This document shows, piece after piece, positions 18,401 to 30,200 of a DNA stretch of 64,000 nt (positions within the stretch are counted from its first letter, which is position 1; each line of letters opens with the position of its first letter). A program made the position numbers and the translations under genes. This DNA comes from Gammaproteobacteria bacterium (GTDB taxonomy: Bacteria; Pseudomonadota; Gammaproteobacteria; Acidiferrobacterales; Sulfurifustaceae): positions 87,658 to 151,657 of the forward strand of contig JACQFZ010000050.1 in NCBI GenBank assembly GCA_016199745.1, read 5' to 3'. The notes beneath the pieces are model-generated. The model ran no database searches and was not told the DNA's origin. It saw nothing but the letters and a program-made list of their open reading frames with translations.

Positions 18401-20857
18401 CTAGGCTCGCAATTTCGCGTTGTCCGGATCGTACGGCGACTCGACTACGACCGTGGCCTTCTTGCGCTCGCCGAGGATCTCGATCTCAAGCTGGGTGCCG
18501 ACTTCGGCGAATTCCGGCTTGATGTAGCCCAACGCCAGGCTCTTGCCGAGCACGTGGCCGTAGTAACCGGCGGTGGCGCGACCGACCATCTTGCCGTCGA
18601 CGAACAACGGCTCGTTGCCGAGCGGATCCGCATCTTTCACACCGTGCACTTCGAGCGTGATGAAACGGTGCGGCACACCGTCTTTCAATTGCTTCTCGAG
18701 CGCGGCCTTGCCGGCGAATTCCGGCTTCTTCATGCGCACGAAACGGTCGAGACCGGTTTCGAACGGGGTGTAGTCGCGGGTCATGTCCGAGCCCCACATG
18801 CGGTAGGACTTCTCGAGACGCATCGATTCCATCGCCCGCAGACCGAACATGCACATGCCGAATTCTTTACCGGCATCGACCAGCAGGTCGAACAACGAGT
18901 TGGCGTACTCGATCGGGAAGTGCAATTCCCAGCCGAGCTCGCCGATGAAGTTCACGCGCAGCGCGTAGACGTCGGCGGCGTAACCGACTTCGATGTTCTG
19001 CGCCGTCAACCACGGGAAGCTGTCGTTGTCGAGCTTGGTGTCGGTGAGCTTCGCCAACACTTCGCGCGACTTCGGTCCGGCGAGAATGAACGCGCCGCGG
19101 CTCATGGTGATGTTGCGCACCTGTACCGAACCGTCGCTCGGCAAGTTCTTCACGAGGAAGTCGTTGTCGTGACGATCGGCGGCAGCGGCGCTGACGACGT
19201 AGAAATAATTCTCCGCCATCTTGGTGATGGTGAACTCAGAGATGATGCCGCCGCGCTTGTTCAACGCATGCGACAACGCCATACGACCGATCTTGGCCGG
19301 CACCTTGTTGGCGACGAGCTTGTCGAGCCAGGCTTCAGCGCCCGGGCCGGTCACTTCGTGCTTGGTGAACGCCGACAGATCGAGCAGGCCGACCTTCTCG
19401 CGCACCGTGCGGCATTCGTTGCCGACGTGCTCGAAGTAATTGCTGCGACGGAAGCTCCAAACGTCCTTCGCCTCGACGCCCTTCGGCGCGAACCAGTTGG
19501 CGCGTTCCCAACCGAAGCGTTGACCGAACACCGCACCCATCGCCTTCAACTTCGGATAGATCGGGCTGGTCTTGTTCGGACGACCGTCGTGACGTTCTTC
19601 GTCCGGATAGTGAACCGTGAACACTTCACGGTAGGTCTCTTCGTTCTTGGCAACGACGTACTTCTTGCTGGCGTACGCGCCGAAACGACGCGGGTCGGTG
19701 GCGAGCATGTCGATGCCCGGCTCACCTTCGGTGATCCACTCGGCGAGCTGCCAGCCAGAACCGCCGGCGGCGGTGACGCCGAAGCTGTGGCCTTCGTTGA
19801 GCCAGAGATTACGCACGCCCCACGCCGGTCCGATCAAGGGGCTGCCGTCCGGGGTGTAGGAAATCGGGCCGTTGACGATGGTCTTGATGCCGGTGTGTTC
19901 CAAACACGGCACGCGCTTCATCGCCGCTTCGACGTGCGGCAACAGACGATCGAGGTCGCCGTCGAACAGGGTCTTGCCGAACCAATCCGGCACGCCATCG
20001 GCGAACCGCGCCGGTGCGCCCTTCTCGTAAGGTCCAAGGATCCAGCCCATGCGCTCTTCACGCAGGTAATACGAAGCGTCGGACTCACGCAGCACGGCCA
20101 GCTCATGGCCGCCAGCTTGGCGATACTTCTTCAGCTCTTCGGATTCGTTATAAACGATGTACTGGTGTTCGACCGGAATCGCCGGCACGTTGACGCCGAA
20201 CATGCGGCCGGTTTCGCGCGCGTAATTGCCGGTCGCGCAGACGACGTGTTCGCAAACGATGTCGCCCTTGTCGGTCTTGACCTTCCACTCGCCCGACGCC
20301 GTCTTCTCGACGCCGATAACTTTGGTGTGCTCGTAGATTTCGGCACCACGGTTACGCGCGCCTTTGCGCAGCGCCATGGTGAGATCGACCGGAGCAATGT
20401 GGCCGTCATCCGGGTGATACAGCGCGCCGACGATCTTCTTCGTGTCTTTGCCGTCGCCGAGGTTCACCAGCGGCCAGAGTTTCTTTACGTCTTCGGGAGT
20501 GATGACTTCAAAGGGAACGCCGATGGTGTTGGCGGTGCCGCAATATTTGAGGTATTCGTCCATGCGGGCGCGGTTGGTCGCGAGGCGCAGGTTGCCGGTG
20601 ACGTGGAAACTGACGTCCTGACCGGTTTCTTCGTGAAGCTTCTTATAGAGGTCGACCGAGTACTTGTGCAGCTGGCCGACGGTGTAGCTCATGTTGAACA
20701 ACGGCAACAATCCGGCAGCATGCCAGGTAGAGCCGGCGGTCAATTCGCTGCGCTCGACGAGCACGACGTCCGACCAACCTTTCTTCGCTAAATGGTACAG
20801 CGTGCTGACGCCAACAACGCCGCCGCCGATCACTACTACCCGGGCCTGGGTCTTCAT
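18401..20857 (-). CDS. dimethylglycine dehydrogenase-like flavoprotein (DAO + GcvT)
   Basis: 818 aa. The N-terminal FAD-binding oxidoreductase (VVVIGGGVVGVSTLYHLAK) carries TAGSTWHAAG, where the His matches the covalent-FAD His of DMGDH-type enzymes. From about residue 430 it continues as a folate-binding aminomethyltransferase (GcvT) domain (SFRRSNYFEHVGNE, FIGELGWELHFP, ALGYIKPEFAEVG). Such enzymes demethylate dimethylglycine or sarcosine, hand electrons to ETF and methylene to tetrahydrofolate. etfBA is next downstream. Dimethylglycine is the likelier substrate, because SoxBDAG is present for sarcosine. Confidence 0.9.
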   Translation of the reverse strand: MKTQARVVVIGGGVVGVSTLYHLAKKGWSDVVLVERSELTAGSTWHAAGLLPLFNMSYTVGQLHKYSVDLYKKLHEETGQDVSFHVTGNLRLATNRARMDEYLKYCGTANTIGVPFEVITPEDVKKLWPLVNLGDGKDTKKIVGALYHPDDGHIAPVDLTMALRKGARNRGAEIYEHTKVIGVEKTASGEWKVKTDKGDIVCEHVVCATGNYARETGRMFGVNVPAIPVEHQYIVYNESEELKKYRQAGGHELAVLRESDASYYLREERMGWILGPYEKGAPARFADGVPDWFGKTLFDGDLDRLLPHVEAAMKRVPCLEHTGIKTIVNGPISYTPDGSPLIGPAWGVRNLWLNEGHSFGVTAAGGSGWQLAEWITEGEPGIDMLATDPRRFGAYASKKYVVAKNEETYREVFTVHYPDEERHDGRPNKTSPIYPKLKAMGAVFGQRFGWERANWFAPKGVEAKDVWSFRRSNYFEHVGNECRTVREKVGLLDLSAFTKHEVTGPGAEAWLDKLVANKVPAKIGRMALSHALNKRGGIISEFTITKMAENYFYVVSAAAADRHDNDFLVKNLPSDGSVQVRNITMSRGAFILAGPKSREVLAKLTDTKLDNDSFPWLTAQNIEVGYAADVYALRVNFIGELGWELHFPIEYANSLFDLLVDAGKEFGMCMFGLRAMESMRLEKSYRMWGSDMTRDYTPFETGLDRFVRMKKPEFAGKAALEKQLKDGVPHRFITLEVHGVKDADPLGNEPLFVDGKMVGRATAGYYGHVLGKSLALGYIKPEFAEVGTQLEIEILGERKKATVVVESPYDPDNAKLRA

Positions 20858-21315
20858 CGTCTTGATTTACCTCTGTTTGATTTGGCCACGATCTCGGGCC
20901 AAGGACTCACGCAGATTTGGCGAAAAACTCCCTCGCCGCCGCGCACCATATGGAATGGCGCTAAGTTTAGCCAGCACCAAAGTGTAGACGGCTCCAATTG
21001 CGACGATCGATGTTGGAAATACGTCATGCCCTTCCGCTAGCTTTGCCCACCCTAAACCCACCTCGCTTTAGGGGAAGATTTCCGGTGGGGCTGACGCAAT
21101 CAAGCAATGGGGCGGCGAATTGGAAAAACTGCCACCCAAAACAACTTTATAAATTGGAGTCCGTAAGTATAGGTAGCGTGAGGCAGTGGGACCAGAGGGC
21201 ACTTGGTTCTAGGACATGAGTCGCGGCGCAGGGTTGGCGGCTCGCTTTGGACCCGTGCCAGACGACAGCATCAGTGTCGTTTCTGCTTCTGATTCAACGG
21301 ATGGCGAGTCATCGG
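20858..21315. other. 458-bp gap between divergent DMGDH-like gene and folC
   Basis: It should carry the promoters of both genes. No repeat-family copy, convincing operator or coding sequence is seen. Confidence 0.5.
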
Positions 21316-22671
21316 ATGCAACCTCAAACGCTCGACGATTGGTTAGTCTACATCGATCAGCTTCTCCCGAAGCCGGTCCCGTGCAGTTTGGAGCGGGTCA
21401 ATACGGTCAAGCAAGCGCTTGGCCTCGCACCCCAGTTCCCGATCATCGTCGTCGGCGGCACCAACGGTAAAGGCTCGACCTGCGCGTTTCTCGAAGCGAT
21501 GCTGACGAGCGACGGCCACCACGTCGGCTGCTACACCTCGCCGCATCTACTCCGCTATAACGAACGCGTCCGGTTTGATCGGCGCGAAGCCAGCGACGAG
21601 GCCTTGTGCCAAGCATTCGCCGCCGTCGAACAAGCCCGCGGCGAGACGCCGCTTAGCTACTTCGAATTCGGCACTCTGGCGGCGATGGTGTTGTTCGAAC
21701 AAGTCGGAGTCGACATTGCCATCCTCGAAGTAGGCCTAGGCGGCCGGCTTGACGCCGTGAACGCTTTCGATAGCGATTGCGCCATCATTACCAGCATTGA
21801 AATCGACCACGTGGAAACGCTGGGAGACACCCGCGAAGCCATCGGCCTGGAAAAAGCCGGCATATTTCGTACCGGTAAGCCGGCGGTCTGTGCCGAGCCG
21901 CGGGTACCGATTTCGCTCTTTCAGTACGCACGCGACTTGGGTACCCATTTCATCCAGGTCGGCTGGGAGTTCTCTTACAACGCCAACGAGTTGCGCTGGA
22001 CCTATAACGGTACCGGTGGCATATCGCGCGTGCTGCCATTACCGACGTTGTACGGCCCCTATCAACTGTCGAATGCCAGCGCCGCCATCGCCGCGCTCGA
22101 TCAAATCCGCGACCGGCTAGCCGTCAGCGATCAGGCGATTCAGCGCGGGTTACTCTCTGCCGGTCTGATCGGTCGTTTTCAGGTACTGCAACGGCATCCG
22201 ACCTTGATTCTCGATGTCGCGCACAATCCGCATGCGGCAGCGGCACTCGCCGAGAACCTCACCACCCTCGGTACGTCGCATCACACCATCGCCGTGTTCG
22301 CGATTCTCAACGACAAGGACATCCGTGGGGTCGTGCGGGCCGTGCGCCAACCGATCGATCAATGGCTAGTCGCCGATCTACGCGAACCGCGCGGCAGCAC
22401 CGCCGCAGACCTCAAGCAAATTCTAGAAAGCGAGGGTATCGTCGGGGAAATCCTGACGTTTGAAAATCCTGCCGCGGCGTACATACACGCCTGTAAGATC
22501 GCCGACCCGACCGAAGATCGCGTGGTCGTTTTCGGTTCCTTTCATACCGTTGCTGAAGTGGTGCATCACGGTGAGCGCTTGCGTGCCGGCGCCAACGGCG
22601 ATAACGCGCTCGCCGCCACTGAAGCCGTTGCGCCATCTTCAGACCGACCACGACCACTCAGTCGAATTTAA
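21316..22671 (+). CDS. folC: bifunctional folylpolyglutamate synthase / dihydrofolate synthase
   Basis: 451 aa from the ATG at 21316, which gives the usual FolC opening (TLDDWLVYIDQLLPK). An ATG at 21301 and a TTG at 21247 are in frame but extend beyond the family start. The P-loop VVGGTNGKGSTCAFLEA, the SYFEFGTLAAM motif and VAHNPHAAAAL define the Mur-ligase fold. It makes and polyglutamylates folate, the acceptor for methyl groups released by the neighbouring demethylases. Placement beside glyA and sox genes rather than accD or dedD is notable. Confidence 0.9.
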   Translation: MQPQTLDDWLVYIDQLLPKPVPCSLERVNTVKQALGLAPQFPIIVVGGTNGKGSTCAFLEAMLTSDGHHVGCYTSPHLLRYNERVRFDRREASDEALCQAFAAVEQARGETPLSYFEFGTLAAMVLFEQVGVDIAILEVGLGGRLDAVNAFDSDCAIITSIEIDHVETLGDTREAIGLEKAGIFRTGKPAVCAEPRVPISLFQYARDLGTHFIQVGWEFSYNANELRWTYNGTGGISRVLPLPTLYGPYQLSNASAAIAALDQIRDRLAVSDQAIQRGLLSAGLIGRFQVLQRHPTLILDVAHNPHAAAALAENLTTLGTSHHTIAVFAILNDKDIRGVVRAVRQPIDQWLVADLREPRGSTAADLKQILESEGIVGEILTFENPAAAYIHACKIADPTEDRVVVFGSFHTVAEVVHHGERLRAGANGDNALAATEAVAPSSDRPRPLSRI

Positions 22672-22696
22672 GCAACGTTATGTCGCCTGAGTAACA
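22660..22696 (+). promoter_or_regulatory. 21-bp direct repeat upstream of glyA
   Basis: AGTCGA-N8-AA-N5-TGTCGC-N8-CA has half-sites 21 bp apart and overlaps the folC stop. It lies 97-123 bp before the glyA start. In P. aeruginosa the glyA-sox operon is controlled by SouR, an AraC protein of the same subfamily as those here. Confidence 0.5.
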
Positions 22697-22782
22697 AACC
22701 CACTTACCCCCCTCCGTAGAATGCCTCATGATATAGACTCTGTGCGCAATCACGCGGCAGGGTTAAATCTATGGGGGAATTG

Positions 22783-24039
22783 ATGTTTTCAAAGCGCGAT
22801 CGTATTCAGGGCTTCGATAATGAGCTGTCCGCCGCCATTGCGAAGGAGCAACAACGTCAAGAAGACCACGTCGAGCTAATCGCGTCGGAAAATTACGTGA
22901 GCCAGCGCGTGCTGGAAGCCCAAGGTTCGGTGCTGACGAACAAGTACGCCGAAGGTTATCCGGGTAAACGTTATTACGGCGGCTGCGAGTTTGTCGATAT
23001 TGCCGAGCAACTCGCGATTGATCGCGTCAAAAAACTGTTCGGCGCCGATTACGCCAACGTCCAGCCGCACTCCGGTTCGCAAGCCAACGCCGCGGTGTAC
23101 ATGGCGCTGGTCAACCCGGGCGATACCGTCCTCGGCATGAGCTTGGCCCACGGCGGTCACTTGACCCACGGCGCCAAGGTCAACTTCTCCGGCAAGATCT
23201 ACAACGCCGTGCAGTACGGCTTGAACGAGAAGACCGGCGAGATCGACTACGATCGCATGGCCGAGCTCGCTCTCGAACACAAGCCGAAGATGATCATCGC
23301 CGGCTTCTCGGCGTACTCGCGCAAGCTCGACTTCCCACGCTTCCGTAAGATCGCCGACAGCGTCGGTGCTTACCTGTTCGTCGACATGGCGCACGTTGCC
23401 GGCTTGATCGCTGCGGGCCTGTATCCGAATCCGTTACCGATCGCCGACGTCGTCACCACCACCACGCACAAGACGCTACGCGGTCCGCGCGGCGGCGTCA
23501 TTCTGTGCCGCGCCAATCCGGAGATCGAGAAGAAGCTGAACTCGATCGTATTCCCCGGCATTCAAGGCGGCCCGCTGATGCACGTCATCGCCGCCAAGGC
23601 CGTGGCATTCCTCGAAGCGCTGCAGCCGGAATTCAAGGCGTATCAGCAACAGGTCATCGACAACGCCAAAGCCATGGCCGAGGTATTCACCTCACGCGGC
23701 TTCAAGATCGTCTCCGGCGGCACCGACAATCACCTATTCTTACTAGACTTGGTGAACAAAGGCGTTACCGGCAAAGACACCGAAGCGCGCCTCGGCGCAG
23801 CGCATATCACCGTCAATAAAAACGCGGTGCCGAACGATCCGCAATCGCCGTTCATTACCAGCGGCATTCGCATCGGCACCCCGGCGGCGACTACGCGCGG
23901 CTTCAAGACCGCCGAAGTGAAGGATCTCGCCACCTGGATCTGCGACCTGATCGACAACCCCAAGGATGACGCTGTCGTCGAACGTGTGCGCAAGCAAGTA
24001 TCGGCGCTCTGTGCGAAGTTTCCGGTCTACGCTGACTAG
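22783..24039 (+). CDS. glyA: serine hydroxymethyltransferase
   Basis: 418 aa from the ATG at 22783, which is preceded by GGGGGA; an in-frame ATG 12 nt upstream lies before that ribosome site. The PLP lysine is in [14 protein letters not shown], and SENYVSQRV and [10 protein letters not shown] are conserved. It joins glycine and methylene-tetrahydrofolate into serine, so it captures both products of sarcosine oxidation and is the entry step of the serine cycle. It heads the cluster glyA-sdaA-soxB-soxD-soxA-soxG. Confidence 0.97.
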   Translation: MFSKRDRIQGFDNELSAAIAKEQQRQEDHVELIASENYVSQRVLEAQGSVLTNKYAEGYPGKRYYGGCEFVDIAEQLAIDRVKKLFGADYANVQPHSGSQANAAVYMALVNPGDTVLGMSLAHGGHLTHGAKVNFSGKIYNAVQYGLNEKTGEIDYDRMAELALEHKPKMIIAGFSAYSRKLDFPRFRKIADSVGAYLFVDMAHVAGLIAAGLYPNPLPIADVVTTTTHKTLRGPRGGVILCRANPEIEKKLNSIVFPGIQGGPLMHVIAAKAVAFLEALQPEFKAYQQQVIDNAKAMAEVFTSRGFKIVSGGTDNHLFLLDLVNKGVTGKDTEARLGAAHITVNKNAVPNDPQSPFITSGIRIGTPAATTRGFKTAEVKDLATWICDLIDNPKDDAVVERVRKQVSALCAKFPVYAD

Positions 24040-24050
24040 CCTCGATATGT

Positions 24051-24080
24051 AACCCCTCTCCTGCCCGGGAGAGGGGGTTT
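24051..24080. repeat. palindromic repeat between glyA and sdaA
   Basis: AACCCCTCTC pairs with GAGAGGGGGTT around CTGCCCGG. It is a minimal copy of the intergenic repeat family and could tune expression within the operon. Confidence 0.75.
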
Positions 24081-24094
24081 AACCGGATAGTCCA

Positions 24095-25474
24095 ATGGCC
24101 ATTAGCGTTTTTGATTTGTTCAAGATCGGTATCGGCCCATCCAGCTCGCATACGGTGGGCCCCATGAAAGCCTCGCTGACGTTTGCCCGCGGCCTCCAAG
24201 AGCAAAATTTACTGGACAAGGTTCGTTCCGTTCGAATCGATTTGTACGGTTCGCTCGGTGCTACCGGTAAGGGTCACGGTAGCGACAAAGCGGTTTTGCT
24301 CGGACTGGAAGGCGAAGCGCCGGATCAAATCGACCCGGCACTCATCGCCGATCGACTGCAACAGATCCGCTCGCAAAAGGCCCTGACTCTGCTCGGCACG
24401 CATCGCATCGATTTCGATGAGCCCAAACAGCTCATCTTCCATCGTAAGGAAACGCTGCCGTTTCACCCGAACGGTATGTGCTTTACGGCGTCTGACGGCG
24501 TCGGGACCGAGCTCTATAAAAAGATTTATTACTCCGTCGGTGGCGGCTTCGTCGTCGACGAAGCCGCGGCCGGCGCCGATCGCATCGTCCCAGACGAGAC
24601 GCCACTGCGCTATCCATTCAAGTCGGGTGCCGACTTATTGCGCTTGTGCCAAGAACACAAGTTGTCCTTCAGCCAGATCATGCTGGAAAACGAGAAGGCC
24701 TGGCGGCCGGAAGCAGAGACTCGGGCCGGTCTGCTAAAGATATGGCAAGCGATGCAAGATTGCGTCAAACGCGGTTACCAGCAAGAAGGCGTGTTGCCGG
24801 GCGGCATGAAAGTGAAACGCCGCGCCGCCGAGATGTACCGCAAGTTGAGTGGCTCGCCCGAGGCGGCGCTGCGCGACCCGCTGACCGCGATGGATTGGGT
24901 CAACCTGTATGCGCTTGCGGTAAACGAAGAAAACGCCGCTGGCGGTCGTGTCGTAACTGCGCCAACCAATGGCGCGGCTGGAATCATCCCGGCAGTACTG
25001 CACTACTACTATCGTTTTATTCACGGTGCCAATGATGATGGTGTGGTTCGCTTCCTGCTGACCGCCGGTGCCATCGGTATCCTATATAAAGAAAACGCCT
25101 CGATCTCCGGCGCCGAAGTCGGTTGCCAAGGTGAGGTCGGCGTCGCCTGCTCTATGGCGGCCGGTGCCATCGCCGAGGTCACGGGCGGTACGCCGGAACA
25201 AGTCGAGAACGCTGCCGAAATCGGCATGGAGCACAACTTAGGTCTCACGTGCGATCCGGTCGGCGGTCTGGTACAAGTGCCCTGCATCGAGCGCAACGCG
25301 ATGGGCTCGATCAAGGCGATCAATGCAGCACGCATGGCGTTGCGCGGCGATGGCAAGCACTTCGTCTCGCTCGACAAGGTGATCAAGACCATGCGCGAGA
25401 CCGGCGCCGATATGCAGACGAAGTACAAAGAGACTTCTCGTGGTGGTCTCGCGGTAAACGTAATCGAGTGCTAA
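24095..25474 (+). CDS. sdaA: L-serine ammonia-lyase, iron-sulfur type
   Basis: 459 aa, single-chain form. The N-terminal domain begins [22 protein letters not shown]; the C-terminal catalytic part has the Fe-S cysteines in [15 protein letters not shown] and [13 protein letters not shown]. It converts serine to pyruvate and ammonia. Between glyA and soxB it turns serine made from sarcosine carbon into pyruvate, as in the Pseudomonas glyA1-sdaB-sox clusters. It competes with the serine-glyoxylate aminotransferase route further along. Confidence 0.96.
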   Translation: MAISVFDLFKIGIGPSSSHTVGPMKASLTFARGLQEQNLLDKVRSVRIDLYGSLGATGKGHGSDKAVLLGLEGEAPDQIDPALIADRLQQIRSQKALTLLGTHRIDFDEPKQLIFHRKETLPFHPNGMCFTASDGVGTELYKKIYYSVGGGFVVDEAAAGADRIVPDETPLRYPFKSGADLLRLCQEHKLSFSQIMLENEKAWRPEAETRAGLLKIWQAMQDCVKRGYQQEGVLPGGMKVKRRAAEMYRKLSGSPEAALRDPLTAMDWVNLYALAVNEENAAGGRVVTAPTNGAAGIIPAVLHYYYRFIHGANDDGVVRFLLTAGAIGILYKENASISGAEVGCQGEVGVACSMAAGAIAEVTGGTPEQVENAAEIGMEHNLGLTCDPVGGLVQVPCIERNAMGSIKAINAARMALRGDGKHFVSLDKVIKTMRETGADMQTKYKETSRGGLAVNVIEC

Positions 25475-25485
25475 AAACGTAGGGT

Positions 25486-25512
25486 CTCCCTCCCCCGCAA
25501 GGGGGGAGGGGC
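25486..25512. repeat. palindromic repeat between sdaA and soxB
   Basis: CCCTCCCCC-GCAA-GGGGGGAGGG is a short hairpin member of the intergenic family. Confidence 0.75.
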
Positions 25513-25549
25513 GCGCAAATTTCAACGACGTGCCAAACATGGTTAACGC

Positions 25550-26800
25550 ATGAATAAATACTCGCTATTCAGCCTAGTTCGCAACGCCCTCTCCTATCAC
25601 GAAAATTGGCAAACCGCCTGGCGCAGCCCTGAGCCTAAGCGCGAGTACGACGTCATCATCGTCGGCGGCGGCGGCCACGGCCTTGCCACCGCGTACTACC
25701 TCGCCAAAGAGCACGGCATCACCAACGTCGCCGTGATCGAGAAAGGCTACATCGGCGGCGGCAACACCGGTCGTAACACGACCATCGTGCGTTCCAATTA
25801 TCTGTGGGACGAAGCGACTCACCTCTACGAAAAATCCATGAAGCTGTGGGAAGGGTTGTCGCAAGACCTGAACTACAACGTCATGTTCAGCCAACGCGGT
25901 GTGTTGAACTTAGGTCACTCGCTGCAAGACATGCGCGACATCGAGCGCCGCGTTAACGCCAATCGCTTGAACGGCGTCGACGGCGAAGTACTGAACGCGC
26001 GCCAAGTTAAAGAAATGGTGCCGATCATCAACGACTCGCCGAACGCGCGTTACCCGATCCTCGGCGCCTCGTTGCAACGTCGCGCCGGCGTCGCCCGTCA
26101 CGACGCAGTCGCCTGGGGCTTTGCCCGCGGTGCCGATGCGCGTGGGGTCGACATCATTCAGCAATGCGAAGTCACCGGCATCCGTCGCGAAGGCGGCAAG
26201 GTCGTCGGCGTCGAGACCAGCAAAGGTTTCATCAAGGCGAAGAAAGTCGCGGTGGTCGCTGCCGGTAATTCGAGCGTAATCGCCAACATGGCCGACCTTC
26301 GCTTGCCGGTCGAAAGCCATCCGTTGCAAGCGCTCGTGTCCGAACCGATCAAGCCGGTATTGCACACCGTCGTCATGTCGGGCGCGGTGCACGGTTACAT
26401 CAGCCAATCCGATAAGGGCGATCTCGTCATCGGCGCCGGTATCGATTCCTACGTCGGCTACGGCCAACGCGGCAGCTTCTCGATCATCGAAGGCACACTG
26501 TCAGCAATCTGCGAGCTGTTCCCGATGTTCAGCCGCGTGCGCATGAACCGCCAATGGGGCGGCATCGTCGACGTCTGCCCGGATGCGTGCCCGATCATCA
26601 GCACGACGCCGATCAAAGGCCTCTACTTCAACTGCGGTTGGGGCACCGGCGGCTTCAAAGCCACACCGGGTTCGGGTTGGGTGTTTGCGCACACGGTCGC
26701 GCAAGATCGCCCGCACGACCTCAACTCAGCGTTCTCTATCGAGCGATTCTCCACCGGCCACCTCATCGATGAGCATGGGGCGGCGGCAGTAGCGCACTAA
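25550..26800 (+). CDS. soxB: sarcosine oxidase beta subunit
   Basis: 416 aa. The FAD Rossmann motif [20 protein letters not shown] starts near residue 34. ARHDAVAWG contains His184, which by motif probably is the covalent FMN-linking His of heterotetrameric sarcosine oxidase. The C-terminus has [17 protein letters not shown]. The enzyme oxidises sarcosine to glycine and produces methylene-tetrahydrofolate and hydrogen peroxide. It is followed by soxD after 14 bp. Confidence 0.97.
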   Translation: MNKYSLFSLVRNALSYHENWQTAWRSPEPKREYDVIIVGGGGHGLATAYYLAKEHGITNVAVIEKGYIGGGNTGRNTTIVRSNYLWDEATHLYEKSMKLWEGLSQDLNYNVMFSQRGVLNLGHSLQDMRDIERRVNANRLNGVDGEVLNARQVKEMVPIINDSPNARYPILGASLQRRAGVARHDAVAWGFARGADARGVDIIQQCEVTGIRREGGKVVGVETSKGFIKAKKVAVVAAGNSSVIANMADLRLPVESHPLQALVSEPIKPVLHTVVMSGAVHGYISQSDKGDLVIGAGIDSYVGYGQRGSFSIIEGTLSAICELFPMFSRVRMNRQWGGIVDVCPDACPIISTTPIKGLYFNCGWGTGGFKATPGSGWVFAHTVAQDRPHDLNSAFSIERFSTGHLIDEHGAAAVAH

Positions 26801-26814
26801 CCGGAGTCATCACT

Positions 26815-27096
26815 ATGTTATTGATCACCTGTCCCTGGTGCGGTGTACGGTCGCAAACCGAATTCTCCTACGGCGGCGAAGCGCACATCGTGCGTCCGCT
26901 CGATACCGACGCGATGAACGACGCCGAGTGGGGCGATTACGTATTCATGCGCAAAAATTCCAAAGGTCGTCACCTCGAGCAATGGAACCACGCGATGGGT
27001 TGCCGGCGCTGGTTCAATGCCGAGCGCGATACCGTGACTTACCGAATCAAATCCGTCTACAAGGTCGGCGAAAAAGCGCCGGGAGCGGCTGAATGA
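26815..27096 (+). CDS. soxD: sarcosine oxidase delta subunit
   Basis: 93 aa, usual size. The metal-binding CPWCGVR at the N-terminus and the later Cys in MGCRRWFN match the zinc site of SoxD. The motif RPLDTDAMNDAEWGDYVFMRKN is typical. It is structural within the SoxBDAG complex. Confidence 0.95.
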   Translation: MLLITCPWCGVRSQTEFSYGGEAHIVRPLDTDAMNDAEWGDYVFMRKNSKGRHLEQWNHAMGCRRWFNAERDTVTYRIKSVYKVGEKAPGAAE

Positions 27097-27149
27097 TTGC
27101 ACCTTCGATTACGAACGGCGGCCGTGAATCGGCGTTGCCTTCGTTCAAC

Positions 27150-27230
27150 ATCCCCTCTCCTCTACCCCTGTCCCGGTCGCTCCTGCGCCCGCGACATTCG
27201 CGCATCCGTGCGCAGCACAAGGGGACAGGG
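27150..27230. repeat. inverted repeat between soxD and soxA
   Basis: CCCTGTCCC and GGGACAGGG bound the element, with an inner GC-rich imperfect stem. It widens the soxD-soxA gap to 169 bp, where these genes are usually adjacent or overlapping, so it looks like a later insertion. Confidence 0.7.
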
Positions 27231-27265
27231 CAAGTCGGTTCGCTTTGCGGTTTAAGAGGTGGCGC

Positions 27266-30200
27266 GTGAGTCAGCACCGTTTAGATAACGGCGGTCGCAT
27301 CGACCGCAGCAAAAAGATTTCGTTTACCTTCAACGGCAAGCAGTACCAAGGCCATGCTGGCGACACGCTCGCCTCTGCCCTGCTCGCCAACGGCGTGTCA
27401 CTGGTGGCGCGCAGCTGGAAATACCATCGCCCGCGCGGCATCGTCTCGAGCGGTGTCGAAGAACCGAGCGCGATCGTGCAGCTCGAAACCGGTGCTTACA
27501 CCGTACCGAACGCGCGCGCGACCGAAATCGAGTTGTATGAAGGCCTGAGCGCGAGTAGCGTCAACTGCTGGCCGAGTGTCGACTTCGACTTGATGTCGAT
27601 CACCAGCAAGTTCGCGCGTTTCATGCCCGCCGGCTTCTACTACAAGACCTTCATGTGGCCGAAGTCGTTGTGGATGACGTACGAACATTTCATCCGCAAA
27701 GGCGCCGGTTTCGGCAAATCGCCGGAAGTCGCTGATCCCGATCATTACGACAAGACCTACGCCCACTGCGACGTATTGGTCGCCGGTGGCGGTGTCGCCG
27801 GCTTGGCCGCTGCGCTCGCTGCCGGTCGTGCCGGCGCACGTGTAATCATCGCCGATGAGCAAAACGAATTCGGCGGCCGCCTACTGAGCGTGCGCGGAAC
27901 GACCGAGACCATCGACGGCGTCGCGCCGAATGTGTGGGTCGAACGTACTCTGGCCGAGCTGCGCTCGATGCCGGACGTGCAACTGCTCTCGCGCAGCACC
28001 GTCTTCGGTTATCACGACTACAACTACGTAACGATCAACCAGCGCCTAACCGATCACCTGCCAATCGCTAACCGCAAAGGCGCGCGCGAGCGCGTATGGC
28101 GTGTGCGTGCCAAGCAAGTGATATTGGCGACCGGCGCTATCGAACGGCCGCTGGTGTTCGGCAACAACGATCGCCCTGGCATAATGCTGGCGTCGGCCGT
28201 ATCGACTTACTTGAACCGATATGGCGTGCACCTCGGCGTCAATGCCGTCGTCTTCACCAACAACGACAGCGCCTATCAAACCGCGCTCGATCTCGCTGCC
28301 GCCGGTATCACCGTGGCCGCAATCGTCGACCCGCGCAGCCAGCCGCAAGGCGAGCTAGCGCAGCAAGCGCGCACGGCTGGAATCAAAATCATCGATAACT
28401 CGGTCGTCGTCGACGTCGATGGCTGCAAGCGCGTCAGCGGCGTCAAAGTCATGACGCTTGCCGGCAACGGCGTCACCGGCTCGGCACAAACGATCTCGTG
28501 CGACCTGGTGGCCATTTCCGGCGGCTGGAGCCCGGCCGTGCATCTGCATGCACAATCGGGCGGCAAGGCCCGCTTCGATGAAGCGAAGGCCTGCTTCGTA
28601 CCCGGCACATCGGTGCAAGCCGAGCGTTCGATCGGCGCCGGTAACGGCAGCTTCGCGTTGGCCGCATGCCTGAACGAAGGCTTGAGCGCCGGTACCGAGG
28701 CGGCACGCCTCGCCGGCTTTAGCAACGCCACCATCCCGCCCCTACCGAAGGCACAACAACCGGCAGAGCAGGCGCTGAAGCCGCTTTGGGTCGTGCCGTC
28801 GACCTATCCGATCAGCCGCGGTCCGAAGCGGTTCGTCGATCTGCAAAACGACGTCGGCGCCTCCGACATCGCGCTCGCCGCCGCCGAAGGCTACCGCTCG
28901 ATCGAGCACGTCAAGCGCTACACCGCGCTCGGCTTCGGCACCGATCAAGGCAAGCTCGGTAACATCAACGGCATGGCGATCCTGGCGCAAACGTTGGGCC
29001 AAGATATCCCGAGCACCGGCACCACTACGTTCCGTCCGAACTACACGCCGGTCACGTTTGGTTCGATCGCCGGCCGCGAGCTGAATGATTTGCTCGATCC
29101 GATTCGCAAAACCGCGATTCACCAATGGCACGAAGAGAACGGCGCGCTGTTCGAAAACGTCGGCCAATGGAAGCGTCCTTGGTATTTCCCGAAGAACGGC
29201 GAATCGCTGCACGACGCCGTCAACCGCGAGTGCGTGGCAACACGCAAGAGCTGCGGCATCATGGATGCCTCGACCCTCGGTAAGATCGACATCCAAGGTC
29301 CGGACGCCACCACGTTCTTGAACTGGGTCTACACCAACTCGTGGACCAAGCTCGGCGTCGGCAAGTGCCGTTACGGCTTCATGCTCGACGAGAACGGCAT
29401 GGTGTTCGACGACGGTGTCACCACGCGTCTCGCCGAAAATCATTTCTTGATGACCACCACCACCGGCGGCGCCGCGCGCGTTATGTCGTGGCTCGAGCGC
29501 TGGCTGCAAACCGAGTGGCCGCACCTCAAGGTTTACCTCACGTCCGTCACCGATCATTGGGTGACACCAGCCGTCGTCGGCCCGAACAGCCGCAAGGTGT
29601 TGCAAGGTGTCTGCAAAGACGTCGACTTCTCGCCGGAAGCGTTCCCGTTCATGGCGTACCGAGAAGGCACCGTCGCCGGCGTGCCGGCGCGCATCATGCG
29701 CATCAGCTTCTCCGGTGAGCTCGCCTACGAAGTCAACATCAACGCCAACTATGGTCGACATGTGTGGGAAGCGCTGATGGCAGCAGGTAAGCCATACGAC
29801 ATCACGCCGTACGGCACTGAGACCTTACACGTGCTGCGCGCCGAGAAGGGTTACGTGATCGTCGGCCAAGACACCGACGGCTCGGTCACACCGATCGACC
29901 TCGGTATGGAGTGGGCCATTACCAAAGGCAAAGACTTCCTCGGCCGGCGCTCGTTATCGCGCTCCGATACCGCGCGCGACAACCGCAAGCACTTGGTCGG
30001 CCTGCTGACCGAGAACCCGAAGGAAGTCATTCCGGAAGGTGCCCAGGTCGTCACCGACAGCACGGTGCCGATCCCAACACCGATGATCGGCCACGTAACG
30101 TCGAGCTACTACAGCGCCTTCCTCGGTCACTCGATCGCCATGGCCATGGTCAAAGGCGGCCGCAAGCGCATGGGCGAGAAGGTTCAATGCCCGCTGGCGG

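Noticed and set aside
18554..20791. 745-codon open frame on the plus strand opposite the DMGDH-like gene
   Set aside because: It is antisense to a clear family member; its product is His/Arg/Val-rich without domains, typical of reverse-frame openness in GC-rich genes.
28742..29761. 339-codon minus-strand frame opposite soxA
   Set aside because: The sense strand encodes the conserved GcvT-like domain of SoxA; the antisense product has no family features.
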